From assembly GCF_000820125.1 (NCBI RefSeq), contig NZ_CDBY01000051.1, positions 35,095 to 99,094 of the forward strand: DNA of 64,000 nt, read 5' to 3'. The notes under the pieces are model-generated. The model made no database searches. It was not told where the DNA came from and worked only from the letters and a program-made list of their open reading frames with translations. The translations under genes were made by a program, and so were the position numbers. The stretch comes from Aeromonas simiae (GTDB lineage Bacteria; Pseudomonadota; Gammaproteobacteria; Enterobacterales; Aeromonadaceae). Each line of letters starts with the position of its first letter. The stretch's first letter is position 1. This document shows, one piece after another, positions 27,557 through 35,970 of this stretch.

Positions 27557-27570
27557 ACGGGGAGTGACTC

Positions 27571-29688
27571 ATGAAACCGGTTGTGATCAAGCGTGACGGC
27601 TGCCGCGCACCGTTCGATGCCCATCTGATTGCCGAGGCGGTCTATCGTGCCAGCGAAGCGGTGGGCATGCCCCAGCGCGGTCTGGCGGACAATATCGCCG
27701 CGCAGGTGAGCGTCGAACTCGAGGGGCGTGGCGAAGTCGATATCCACGAGATCCAGACCCGGGTTGAGAATCACCTGATGAGCTCCGATCACAAGGAGAT
27801 CGCCCGTATCTACATCGAATACCGTCACGACCGGGATCGCGAGCGCGAAACCCGTGGCAACCTGGCCCGCGAGATCCGCGGCCTGGTCGAGCAGACCAAC
27901 GCGGCCCTGCTCAACGAGAATGCCAACAAGGATTCCAAGGTGATCCCGACCCAGCGTGACCTGCTGGCGGGTATCGTGGCCAAACACTATGCCACCACCT
28001 ACATGCTGCCGCGCGATGTGGTACAGGCCCACGACAGCGGTGCGCTGCACTTCCACGATCTCGACTACTCCCCCTTCTTCCCCATGTTCAACTGCATGTT
28101 GATCGACCTGAAGGGCATGCTGACCCACGGCTTCAAGATGGGGAATGCCGAGATCGACACCCCCAAATCCATCAGTACCGCCACGGCCGTGACGGCCCAG
28201 ATCATCGCCCAGGTGGCGAGCCACATCTATGGCGGCACCACCATCAACCGCATCGATGAGGTGCTGGCTCCCTATGTCACCATCAGCTGGCACAAGCACC
28301 GCCAGGTGGCCGAGGAGTGGGGCATCGCGGATGTGGAGGCCTATGCCATGTCCCGTACCGAGAAGGAGTGCTTTGATGCCTTCCAGTCTCTCGAGTACGA
28401 GGTCAACACCCTGCACACCGCCAACGGCCAGACGCCGTTTGTCACCTTCGGTTTTGGCCTTGGCGAGAGCTGGGAGTCGCGCATGATCCAGCGCGCCATC
28501 CTGCAAAACCGCATCGCGGGCCTGGGCAAAAACAAGAAGACCGCGGTCTTCCCCAAGTTGGTGTTCGCCATCAAGGATGGCCTCAACCACAAGCAGGGCG
28601 ACCCTAACTACGACATCAAACGACTGGCGCTGGAGTGTGCCTCCAAGCGGATGTACCCGGATATCCTCAACTATGACCAGGTGGTCAAGGTGACCGGTTC
28701 GTTCAAGACTCCCATGGGCTGCCGCTCCTTCCTCGGCGCATTCGAGGAGAACGGCGAGCTGATCCACGAGGGGCGCAACAACCTGGGCGTGGTGAGCCTC
28801 AACCTGCCGCGCATTGCCCTGCAATCGCGTGACGAAGCCGATTTTTACGATCGTCTCGACGCCATGCTGCGCGTCGCCAAGAAGGCGCTGATGTACCGCA
28901 TCGATCGCCTCAACGGCGTCAAGGCGCGGGTTGCCCCCATCCTCTATATGGAAGGGGCATGCGGGGTTCGCCTCAAGGCCGACGACAACATCAGCGAGAT
29001 CTTCAAAAACGGCCGTGCCTCCATCTCGCTGGGTTACATCGGCGTGCATGAGACCATCAAGGCCTTGTTTGGTGATGGCACCCATGTGTTCGATGAAGAG
29101 ACCCTGCGCCAGAAGGCGGTGGCCATCGTACAGCGCCTGCGCGATGCCGTGGATGAGTGGAAACACGAGACCGGCTACGGTTTTAGCCTCTACTCCACCC
29201 CGAGTGAGAACCTCTGCTCGCGCTTCTGCCGCCTCGACGCCAAGGAGTTTGGCGTGGTCGCTGGTGTCACCGACAAGGGCTATTACACCAACAGCTTCCA
29301 CCTCGACGTGGAGAAGAAGGTGAACCCCTACGACAAGCTCGACTTCGAGGCCCCCTATCCGCCCATCGCCAGCGGTGGCTTCATCTGCTACGGCGAGTAC
29401 CCCAACATCCAGCACAACCTGGAGGCGCTGGAGAATGTGTGGGACTACAGCTATGACAGGGTGCCCTACTATGGCACCAACACCCCGATCGACGAGTGCT
29501 ACGAGTGCAGCTTCACCGGTGAATTCGAGTGCACCTCCAAGGGCTTTACCTGCCCGCGCTGTGGCAACCACGATCCGGCCAAGGTGTCGGTGACCCGCCG
29601 GGTGTGCGGCTACCTCGGCAGCCCGGATGCGCGCCCCTTCAATGCCGGCAAGCAGGAAGAGGTCAAGCGCCGCGTCAAGCATCTGTAA
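27571..29688 (+). CDS. nrdD: Anaerobic ribonucleoside-triphosphate reductase NrdD
   Basis: A 705-residue class III reductase (E. coli 712 aa) that makes deoxynucleotides without oxygen. An N-terminal ATP-cone (KRDGCRAPFDAHLIAEAVYRAS) is followed by the ten-stranded barrel. The zinc cysteines are in DECYECSFTGEFECTSKGFTCPRCG, and the glycyl radical Gly680 is in RRVCGYLG near the C-terminus. It needs NrdG, encoded 80 bases downstream, to create the radical. GGGGAG precedes the ATG. Upstream NrdR-like boxes and a possible attenuator suggest tight control. Confidence 0.97.
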   Translation: MKPVVIKRDGCRAPFDAHLIAEAVYRASEAVGMPQRGLADNIAAQVSVELEGRGEVDIHEIQTRVENHLMSSDHKEIARIYIEYRHDRDRERETRGNLAREIRGLVEQTNAALLNENANKDSKVIPTQRDLLAGIVAKHYATTYMLPRDVVQAHDSGALHFHDLDYSPFFPMFNCMLIDLKGMLTHGFKMGNAEIDTPKSISTATAVTAQIIAQVASHIYGGTTINRIDEVLAPYVTISWHKHRQVAEEWGIADVEAYAMSRTEKECFDAFQSLEYEVNTLHTANGQTPFVTFGFGLGESWESRMIQRAILQNRIAGLGKNKKTAVFPKLVFAIKDGLNHKQGDPNYDIKRLALECASKRMYPDILNYDQVVKVTGSFKTPMGCRSFLGAFEENGELIHEGRNNLGVVSLNLPRIALQSRDEADFYDRLDAMLRVAKKALMYRIDRLNGVKARVAPILYMEGACGVRLKADDNISEIFKNGRASISLGYIGVHETIKALFGDGTHVFDEETLRQKAVAIVQRLRDAVDEWKHETGYGFSLYSTPSENLCSRFCRLDAKEFGVVAGVTDKGYYTNSFHLDVEKKVNPYDKLDFEAPYPPIASGGFICYGEYPNIQHNLEALENVWDYSYDRVPYYGTNTPIDECYECSFTGEFECTSKGFTCPRCGNHDPAKVSVTRRVCGYLGSPDARPFNAGKQEEVKRRVKHL

Positions 29689-29708
29689 GCGGCGGTAAGT
29701 GACCCGAC

Positions 29709-29740
29709 GGCCCCTGACCGCGACGGAAAGGGGCCTTTTT
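29709..29740 (+). terminator. Intrinsic terminator-like hairpin between nrdD and nrdG
   Basis: GGCCCC (29709-29714) and GGGGCC (29730-29735) pair across a 15-base loop and are followed by TTTTT. It probably lets only part of the transcripts continue into nrdG, giving less activase than reductase. Confidence 0.6.
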
Positions 29741-29768
29741 CATGCAGCGGTTAAGAGAGGAGTGCGCC

Positions 29769-30248
29769 GTGCATTATCACCAGTACTACCCGGTCGATGT
29801 AGTGAACGGCCCCGGCACCCGCGCCACCTTGTTCGTGTCGGGCTGCGAGCACCAGTGCCGCGGCTGCTACAACCAGTCCACCTGGCGCCTCGACAGCGGC
29901 CACCCGTTCGATCAGGCGATGAGCGACCGGGTGATCGCCGATCTCAATGACCCCCGCATCAAGCGGCGCGGCCTTTCGCTCTCCGGCGGCGATCCGCTGC
30001 ATCCGGCCAACCTGGCCGACGTGCTGGCGCTGGTTAAACGGGTGCGCGCCGAGTGCCCTGGCAAGGACATCTGGTGCTGGACGGGTTACCGTCTGGAGGC
30101 GTTGAGCCCTGCCCAGCAGGAGGTGGTGAGCCTGATCGATACCCTGATCGACGGCCGCTTCGAGCAGGCACTGGCCGATCCCGGCCTGGTGTGGCGCGGC
30201 AGCAGCAACCAGATCATCCACCGCTTTCGCCTCGATGACGACGCTTGA
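29769..30248 (+). CDS. nrdG: Anaerobic ribonucleotide reductase activase NrdG
   Basis: A 159-residue radical SAM activase (E. coli 154 aa). The [4Fe-4S] motif is SGCEHQCRGCYNQSTW (C-x3-C-x2-C), followed by LSLSGGDPLHP and CPGKDIWCWTGY. It generates the glycyl radical on NrdD. The start is GTG 29769, giving HYHQYYPVDVVNGPGTRATLF as in E. coli, with AGAGGAG 6 nt upstream; an in-frame ATG at 29742 would add nine unrelated residues. It is followed by a long bidirectional terminator. Confidence 0.95.
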   Translation: MHYHQYYPVDVVNGPGTRATLFVSGCEHQCRGCYNQSTWRLDSGHPFDQAMSDRVIADLNDPRIKRRGLSLSGGDPLHPANLADVLALVKRVRAECPGKDIWCWTGYRLEALSPAQQEVVSLIDTLIDGRFEQALADPGLVWRGSSNQIIHRFRLDDDA

Positions 30249-30258
30249 AAAGGTGGGA

Positions 30259-30294
30259 GATAAAAAAACCGGGCTGTGGCCCGGTTTTTTTATC
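30259..30294. terminator. Bidirectional intrinsic terminator after nrdG
   Basis: GATAAAAAAACCGGGC and GCCCGGTTTTTTTATC form a perfect 16-bp stem around TGTG between convergent nrdG and pepD. Confidence 0.95.
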
Positions 30295-30305
30295 TCTGTC
30301 ATCCC

Positions 30306-31757
30306 TTATTTGGCCGGGATCTGCTCCAGCACGCGGGTCAGTAACTGCCAGAAGCGCTCGACCGCCACAATGTGCACCTTCTCATCCGGGGAGTGGGCGC
30401 CGCGAATGGTCGGGCCGAAGGAGACCATGTCCCACTGCGGGTAGGCGCTCTTGAACAGACCGCACTCGAGGCCGGCGTGGATCACCATGATGTTGGGGCG
30501 GCTGCCAAACAGCTCCTGATAGGTGCCGCGCACCAGCTCCATCACCGGGGAGTTGACGTCTGGAGCCCAGCCCGGATAGGCGCCGGTAAACTCGCAGCTG
30601 GCGCCGGCCAGGGTGAACAGGGAGCGGGTCATCTGCTCAATCTGGTCGCGACCTGAGTCGATGAGGGAGCGGATCAGGCACTGGACGTAGACCTCGCCAT
30701 CCAGGGTCTTGATGACGCCGAGGTTGGTGGAGGTCTCGACCACGCCGCTCATGCTGTCGCTCATGCGCATCACCCCGTTGGGGCAGGCCATCAGGGCATC
30801 GAGCAGGCGATCGCGCAGGGAGGCCGCCATCACCTTGGCCGGCGCCTCGGTGGCGCTCAGCAGCACGGTCAGGTGCGGCTCGGTCGCGGCCAGCTCGGTT
30901 TGGTAGATGCCGGTGAAGCGATCGACCAGGGCCTTGAACTCGGCGACGTTGGCCGCCGGCACCAGCAAGGTGGCGCGCGCCTCGCGCGGGATGGCGTTAC
31001 GCAGGGTGCCGCCGTGGATCGCGGCGAGCTCCACGTTCAGGGATTGGGTCGCCTTGAGCAGGCGCACCAGCAGCTTGTTGGCGTTGCCGCGGCCACGGTG
31101 GATATCGCCACCGGAGTGGCCACCGACCAGCCCCTTCACCTGCAATTCGAACGCCTCGCCCGCCGGTGCGGCGCTCAGCTCGAGCGGGAAGCGGATATTG
31201 GCGTCGACACCGCCGGCGCAGCCCATGTAGACCTCACCGTCCTCTTCCGAGTCGGTGTTGATGAGGATCTCCCCCTCCAGCCAGCCGGCTTCCAGGCCGA
31301 AGGCGCCGGTCATGCCGGTCTCTTCGTCGGAGGTGAGCAGCACCTCGAGCGGGCCGTGCTTGAGGCTCTTGTCGGCCAGCACGGCGAGGCAGGCCGCCAT
31401 GCCGATGCCGTTGTCGGCTCCCAGGGTGGTGCCGCGGGCGGTGACCCATTCACCGTCGACATAGGCATCGATGGGGTCTTTGGTGAAATCGTGCGCCGTG
31501 TCGGCGTTGGCCTGGGGCACCATGTCGAGGTGGGCTTGCAGCACTACCGGCTTGCGCTGCTCCATGCCCGGCGTGGCCGGCTTCTTGATGAAGAGGTTGC
31601 CGACCTTGTCCTGCTTCACCGCCAGCCCTTCGGAGCGGGCCCATTCGGTGATCCAGCTGGCGAGGGCCTGCTCGTGCTTGGAGGGGTGGGGGATGGAGCA
31701 GATCTTGTCGAAGAAGTGCCACACCAGGGAGGGAGAGAGGGAACTCAGTTGTGCCAC
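30306..31757 (-). CDS. pepD: Aminoacyl-histidine dipeptidase PepD
   Basis: A 483-residue M20C metallopeptidase (E. coli 485 aa) that cuts dipeptides such as carnosine-like Xaa-His. Metal-site motifs include LQAHLDMVPQ (His76, Asp78), GADNGIGMA, TSDEETGM, INTDSEEDGE and, near the end, VIHAGLECGLF. The start is GTG 31757 (AQLSSLSPSLVW...), with AAGGAG 6 nt upstream; longer in-frame starts add unrelated sequence. It is divergent from gpt, as in E. coli, but here about 670 bases with a separate small transcription unit lie between them. Confidence 0.95.
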   Translation of the reverse strand: MAQLSSLSPSLVWHFFDKICSIPHPSKHEQALASWITEWARSEGLAVKQDKVGNLFIKKPATPGMEQRKPVVLQAHLDMVPQANADTAHDFTKDPIDAYVDGEWVTARGTTLGADNGIGMAACLAVLADKSLKHGPLEVLLTSDEETGMTGAFGLEAGWLEGEILINTDSEEDGEVYMGCAGGVDANIRFPLELSAAPAGEAFELQVKGLVGGHSGGDIHRGRGNANKLLVRLLKATQSLNVELAAIHGGTLRNAIPREARATLLVPAANVAEFKALVDRFTGIYQTELAATEPHLTVLLSATEAPAKVMAASLRDRLLDALMACPNGVMRMSDSMSGVVETSTNLGVIKTLDGEVYVQCLIRSLIDSGRDQIEQMTRSLFTLAGASCEFTGAYPGWAPDVNSPVMELVRGTYQELFGSRPNIMVIHAGLECGLFKSAYPQWDMVSFGPTIRGAHSPDEKVHIVAVERFWQLLTRVLEQIPAK

Positions 31758-31955
31758 GTCGGACTCCTTACGGCTGGAAGAGGTTATGCGCAGAGCTAAC
31801 GATAATACAGCCAGCGCGGCAAAAACGTGAGTCATCGCGGCTCATTCGTGCCGAACATGGGCGTAAAGCCGAATCGGTGACGTTTTTTTGGGGCGAAAAC
31901 GAATTTCATTCCGTCGTGCCGCTTGTATTCGGGGGGCAGAGCGGTCTAGAGTACG

Positions 31956-31978
31956 AAATGTGATTAAAGTCACATCTT
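31956..31978. promoter_or_regulatory. Near-consensus CRP site in the pepD-gpt interval
   Basis: TGTGATTAAAGTCACA is a perfect TGTGA-N6-TCACA palindrome with AAA and TCTT flanks, very close to the CRP consensus. It is 126 bases upstream of the small ORF at 32104 and about 200 upstream of pepD. A TTGACG follows at 31988, but no clean -10 is at the right distance. Confidence 0.7.
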
Positions 31979-32103
31979 GAGGCCGGGTTGACGCCTCAAG
32001 CGCTATCGCCAGGCAAGTGCGCGCCTCCAAGGAACCGAGTTACCGCTTACGGAAAAGCCCGCCACCCAAGGTCCGTTACTTGTGATGCATTAAGGAGTCG
32101 ATG

Positions 32104-32190
32104 ATGGTTGGCAGCAACGCCCAATACTGGTTGGCCCACTCCCTGTATACCCAGGGCTTCCAGTATCCCAATCCCTTCAGCCGTCGTTGA
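32104..32190 (+). CDS. Candidate small protein (28 aa) or leader peptide
   Basis: TAAGGAG precedes two adjacent ATGs (32101 and 32104); spacing is 6 nt to the second. The frame reads 28 codons, beginning MVGSNAQYWLAHSLYTQGFQ and ending NPFSRR before TGA. It is hydrophilic to amphipathic with Trp and several Tyr, and has no membrane helix. Within 60 bases of its stop come two hairpins, the second an intrinsic terminator, so the unit looks complete in itself: CRP site, small ORF, terminator. It could encode a small protein, a dual-function small RNA or an attenuator of gpt. I do not recognise it. Confidence 0.45.
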   Translation: MVGSNAQYWLAHSLYTQGFQYPNPFSRR

Positions 32191-32195
32191 CGGCA

Positions 32196-32247
32196 GGCGC
32201 CTTCGGCGCCAGGAGCGTAACAGCAGGCCAGTCGCCTGCTGTTTTTG
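32196..32247 (+). terminator. Hairpin pair ending the small transcription unit
   Basis: GGCGCC-TTC-GGCGCC (32196-32210) is followed by AACAGCAGGC-CAGTC-GCCTGCTGTT (32219-32243) and a T-run. The second is a strong intrinsic terminator upstream of the gpt promoter. Confidence 0.85.
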
Positions 32248-32269
32248 TTCGGGGAGGTGAGATATCGGG

Positions 32270-32298
32270 CTGGCAATATGGGGGAAGGTCACTATAAT
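32270..32298 (+). promoter_or_regulatory. Predicted gpt promoter
   Basis: CTGGCA (32270-32275) and TATAAT (32293-32298) are spaced 17 bases apart just after the terminator. Transcription would start near 32305, giving gpt a leader of about 125 bases. Confidence 0.6.
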
Positions 32299-32429
32299 AT
32301 TGCGCCACAACTTTTCCCCTGCCGGTGTTCGATGAAAACCAGCCTGCCTGTCAGTGCCGGATTTTTTTCGTATCCGCAGGAGCCTGTATTACGCGCCATG
32401 AGCGCTTTTGCCGCCCCCCCGAGGTCATC

Positions 32430-32897
32430 ATGCCGAAGAAGTACTACGTCTCATGGGACAACCTGCAGCGCGAAGCGCGCCGCCTTGCCCGTCGTCAAAT
32501 GCCTGCCAGCCAGTGGAAAGGGATCATCGCGGTTAGCCGCGGCGGTCTGGTTCCGGCCGCTCTGATGGCCCGCGAGCTGGGCATTCGCAACGTAGAGACC
32601 CTGTGCATCTCCAGCTATGACCATGACAACCAGCGTGAGCTGGTGGTGGTCAAGGCGGCCAGCACGGCCGGCGACGGCGAAGGCTGGCTGGTGGTGGACG
32701 ATCTGGTTGACACCGGTGGCACCGCCAAGGCGATCCGCGAACTCTACCCGCGCGCCAAGTTCATCACCATCTTCGCCAAGCCGATGGGCGAGCCGCTGGT
32801 GGATGATTTCGAAGTGGCCATCCCGCAGGACACCTGGATCGAGCAACCGTGGGACATGGCGGTCTCCTTCATTACTCCCATCTGTGATGAAGAGTGA
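32430..32897 (+). CDS. gpt: Xanthine-guanine phosphoribosyltransferase Gpt
   Basis: A 155-residue cytoplasmic or membrane-associated phosphoribosyltransferase of purine salvage, converting guanine, xanthine and hypoxanthine to nucleotides. The PRPP loop [15 protein letters not shown] (about 88-102) and the N-terminus [20 protein letters not shown] match the E. coli enzyme (152 aa). ATG 32430 has GAGG 5 nt upstream; in-frame upstream codons encode unrelated sequence. It starts the conserved gpt-frsA-crl-proBA run and has its own terminator. Confidence 0.95.
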   Translation: MPKKYYVSWDNLQREARRLARRQMPASQWKGIIAVSRGGLVPAALMARELGIRNVETLCISSYDHDNQRELVVVKAASTAGDGEGWLVVDDLVDTGGTAKAIRELYPRAKFITIFAKPMGEPLVDDFEVAIPQDTWIEQPWDMAVSFITPICDEE

Positions 32898-32907
32898 TGA
32901 ATTCGGT

Positions 32908-32937
32908 AAGAAAAGGCTCCGTACGGGGCCTTTTCTT
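32908..32937 (+). terminator. Intrinsic terminator after gpt
   Basis: AAGAAAAGGC and GCCTTTTCTT pair around TCCGTACGGG; the inner CC/GG can extend the stem. Confidence 0.85.
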
Positions 32938-33031
32938 TATGGTGTGTAGGTAAAATAGGTGCTTTTCGGCTGGGGCTCAGCTTAATATGGACCATTGAAT
33001 CGAGTGGTAACCCAAGGTAGTGAGGTCTGTA

Positions 33032-34303
33032 GTGGAACCGAATGACGACATCAATCTGACCGAGAAGCTGTTCACCCGGGTCAAGAAGGTCCAGGAGACA
33101 TCGCAGATTTCCAACCGCAGCGCCCCGAATGCCGATGAGGAGCCCGAACTCGAGCGCCCCTTCATCGACGGCTCCTACTCACGCCACTGGTATCGCTTGT
33201 TGCGCCGCCCCTCCTGGATCTGGCAGGGGGCCGATCCGCTCGAGCTGGAGGAGGTGCTCTCGCGCATTGCCATCAGCAAGGGGGAGCGCAGCCACGAGCA
33301 ATACCTCGATACCGTCAAGGGATACGTTCCGGGCAACTGGAATTATGAGTGGAGCCAGCTGGCCGGCCGTTACCATCAGCAGGGCAAGCAGGAGGCGGTG
33401 CAGGGGAAGCCGGATGCCGCACTGGACTCGCTGCTCAAGGCGGTGCGCTACTACTCCATTGCCAGCTATCCCCACCTCAAGAATGACGAGCTGGCCGATC
33501 AGGCTCAGCTGCTCGGCACCCAGGCTTACCGCGAGGCGGGCAAGCTCTTCTCTGTGCCGGTCAAGGAGTTGCAGGTGCCATTTCATGGCAAGACCATCCA
33601 GGGTTTCCTGCACCTGCCGACCACGGAGCGACCGGTGCCGCTGGTGATGGTCAGCGGTGGTATCGATTCACTCAGCATTGATTTCATCAATCTCTATCAG
33701 AAGTATCTGGAGCCGGCAGGCATCGGCATGCTGGCGCTGGATATGCCGGGCATCGGCTATGCCGAGCAGTGGCCGCTGGTGCAGGACACCAGCCGCCTGC
33801 ACCAGGCGGTGCTCAACTACCTCTCCGAGGTGCCCTGGGTCGATCATCAGCGCATCGCCATGATGGGCTTTCGCCTGGCGGGCAATGTGGCGGCGCGGCT
33901 GGCCTTCATCGAGCCGTTCAAGCTGCGGGCTGTGGTCTGCATCGGGGCGGGGGTCAACCAGGTGTTCATGCAACCCGAGCTGTTTGCCAAGTGCCCGCGC
34001 ATGATGCGCGACAGCCTGGCCAACCGGCTCGGCGCGGATGCGGCCGATTGGGACATCTTGCGCACCAAGTGCCAGGTCTTCTCGCTCAAGGTGCAGGGGC
34101 TGCTCAGCACGCGAACCACTGTGCCGATCCTGAGCATCGGGCATAAGCAGGATTTTATCTGTCCGGAGTCGGATATCCGGGCATTGGCGAACGCCAGCCG
34201 CAGTGGCAAGGCGATCGTGTACGACAAGGAGGCGCTGTTGGATGTTCACCAGAAAGGGATCATGGAGACCATCAGCTGGTTGAAGCAGCACTTGACGATC
34301 TGA
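33032..34303 (+). CDS. frsA: FrsA, alpha/beta-hydrolase-fold fermentation-respiration switch protein
   Basis: A 423-residue protein homologous to E. coli FrsA, which binds unphosphorylated EIIA-Glc. The C-terminal half is an alpha/beta hydrolase fold (FLHLPTTERPVPLVMVSGGIDSLSIDF, LALDMPGIG). The nucleophile-elbow position reads MGFRLAGN, with Arg where hydrolases have Ser, as in E. coli FrsA, so ordinary esterase chemistry is doubtful. GTG 33032 has GAGG 6 nt upstream and is preferred over GTG 33020. The unstructured N-terminus (about 1-50) is rich in charged residues. Gene order gpt-frsA-crl is conserved with enterobacteria. Confidence 0.9.
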   Translation: MEPNDDINLTEKLFTRVKKVQETSQISNRSAPNADEEPELERPFIDGSYSRHWYRLLRRPSWIWQGADPLELEEVLSRIAISKGERSHEQYLDTVKGYVPGNWNYEWSQLAGRYHQQGKQEAVQGKPDAALDSLLKAVRYYSIASYPHLKNDELADQAQLLGTQAYREAGKLFSVPVKELQVPFHGKTIQGFLHLPTTERPVPLVMVSGGIDSLSIDFINLYQKYLEPAGIGMLALDMPGIGYAEQWPLVQDTSRLHQAVLNYLSEVPWVDHQRIAMMGFRLAGNVAARLAFIEPFKLRAVVCIGAGVNQVFMQPELFAKCPRMMRDSLANRLGADAADWDILRTKCQVFSLKVQGLLSTRTTVPILSIGHKQDFICPESDIRALANASRSGKAIVYDKEALLDVHQKGIMETISWLKQHLTI

Positions 34304-34346
34304 CCGCCCGTGTTGGGCTCCATTGGTAATTGACAGGATGGTTGAT

Positions 34347-34739
34347 ATGCCTGAAAGAGTCACCTACAAACGTCTGTTGCGCAAATTTTTGGCCATCGGC
34401 CCCTACCTGCGAGAGGAGAAGTGCCAGGAAGGGGAGTACTACTTCGACTGCCTCTCGGTGTGCGCCAGCGCGAAACCGAGTCCGGACAAGCGGGAGTTCT
34501 GGGGGTGGTGGCTGACCCTTTCCCAGAGTGGTGTCCTGTTCACTTACCACTATCAATTTGGCTATTACGACGCCGAAGGGCTGTGGCACGAGAAGAATCT
34601 GCCGAAGAAGCATCAGGAAGAGGTCAATCGTACCCTCGGCCATTTCTACGAGCGGCTGGCCCACTGCCTCGGTGAGCTGGGCGGACAGATAGCGCCGGCC
34701 GGCCATCTGGCGCCGGAGCGGATCATCTCGGCTGCCTGA
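34347..34739 (+). CDS. crl: Sigma factor-binding protein Crl
   Basis: A 130-residue protein matching E. coli Crl (133 aa) in size, position after frsA, and sequence: [42 protein letters not shown] and [11 protein letters not shown]. Crl helps RpoS join core RNA polymerase and so favours stationary-phase and biofilm genes. ATG 34347 best fits the E. coli N-terminus; ATG 34338 is an alternative. It lies 43 bases after frsA and may be co-transcribed. Confidence 0.92.
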   Translation: MPERVTYKRLLRKFLAIGPYLREEKCQEGEYYFDCLSVCASAKPSPDKREFWGWWLTLSQSGVLFTYHYQFGYYDAEGLWHEKNLPKKHQEEVNRTLGHFYERLAHCLGELGGQIAPAGHLAPERIISAA

Positions 34740-34827
34740 CAGCACCTTAATTCGCCTTGCAGGGTGTAAGGGGGCTGGGTATAAAGGTTCTTTATACTCA
34801 GTCCCTTATTTTATTTCTGTTGGTTCC

Positions 34828-35931
34828 ATGGAAAACAAAACCATAGTCGTCAAGCTGGGCACCAGCGTGCTCACGGGGGGGTCTTCCCGCCTCAACCGCG
34901 CCCATATGGTGGAACTGGTGCGCCAATGTGCGGCGCTGCACCGGGATGGGCATCAGGTGGTGGTCGTGACCTCCGGGGCCATCGCCGCCGGTCGCGAGCA
35001 CCTGGGCCACCCCTCGCTCGCCCCTACCTTGGCCAACAAGCAGATGCTGGCTGCCGTGGGGCAGACCCAGATCATCCGGGTGTGGCAGGATCTCTTCAAT
35101 CTTTATGGCCTGCATATCGGCCAGATGTTGCTGACCCGCGCCGATCTTGAGGATCGCGAGCGCTACCTCAACGCCCGCGATACCCTGCGCGCCCTGCTCG
35201 ACCACCGTATCATCCCGGTCATCAACGAAAATGACGCGGTCGCCACCGCCGAGATCAAGGTGGGGGATAACGACAACCTGTCGGCCCGTGCCGCCATCCT
35301 GGCCGACGCCGATCTGCTGATCCTGCTCACCGACCAGAAGGGACTGTTTACCGCCGATCCGCGCACCAATCCCGATGCCCAGCTGATCGAGGAGGTGCAG
35401 ACCATCGACGACACCCTGCGCAAGCTAGCGGGGGGGAGCGTCAGTGGCCTCGGCACCGGCGGCATGGCCACCAAGCTGCAAGCGGCCGATGTGGCGCGCC
35501 GCGCCGGCATTAACGTCGTGATCGCCACCGGCCAGGTGCCCGAGGTGGTCGGCCGTCTGGCCAGAGGCGAGCGTATCGGAACCCGTTTCCCGGCGCTGGC
35601 CACCCCGCTGGAGGGGCGCAAGAGCTGGATCCTGGCCGGTCCTCCGCCGCACGGTGAGGTGCAGGTCGATGCCGGCGCCGTGGTGGCTGTGCAGGAGAAG
35701 GGCTCCAGCCTGCTGCCCAAAGGCATTGTGCGGGTGGCCGGCGACTTCGTACGCGGCGAGGTGGTGCGCATCCTCAGCCCGGAGGGGCGCGAGCTGGCGC
35801 GCGGCATCAGCCGCTATAACCACGACGAGCTGAGCCGCCTGTGCGGCATCCATTCCGACGATATCGAGCAGGTGCTTGGCTATGGCTACGGCGCCGTGGC
35901 CATCCACCGCGACGATATGGTCCTGTTGTAA
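34828..35931 (+). CDS. proB: Glutamate 5-kinase ProB
   Basis: A 367-residue enzyme, the same length as E. coli ProB. The amino-acid-kinase domain starts [12 protein letters not shown] and includes [35 protein letters not shown] and [14 protein letters not shown]-terminal PUA domain (about 275-365) follows. It phosphorylates glutamate in the first step of proline synthesis and is normally feedback-inhibited by proline. proA follows 39 bases downstream. The ribosome binding site is weak. Confidence 0.96.
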   Translation: MENKTIVVKLGTSVLTGGSSRLNRAHMVELVRQCAALHRDGHQVVVVTSGAIAAGREHLGHPSLAPTLANKQMLAAVGQTQIIRVWQDLFNLYGLHIGQMLLTRADLEDRERYLNARDTLRALLDHRIIPVINENDAVATAEIKVGDNDNLSARAAILADADLLILLTDQKGLFTADPRTNPDAQLIEEVQTIDDTLRKLAGGSVSGLGTGGMATKLQAADVARRAGINVVIATGQVPEVVGRLARGERIGTRFPALATPLEGRKSWILAGPPPHGEVQVDAGAVVAVQEKGSSLLPKGIVRVAGDFVRGEVVRILSPEGRELARGISRYNHDELSRLCGIHSDDIEQVLGYGYGAVAIHRDDMVLL

Positions 35932-35970
35932 TACGGGCGGTATTGCCGCTTCGCAAGTAAAGGAACAGTC

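Noticed and set aside
27211-27570. Cobalamin riboswitch upstream of nrdD
   Set aside because: No B12-box-like conserved segment could be found; class III reductase does not use B12, and NrdR boxes explain the region better.
27523-29682. A 719-codon frame opposite nrdD
   Set aside because: NrdD on the plus strand is complete with zinc and glycyl-radical motifs.
34741-34827. A sigma70 promoter for proB using TATACT at 34793
   Set aside because: No acceptable -35 element lies at 16-18 bases, so I did not list it.
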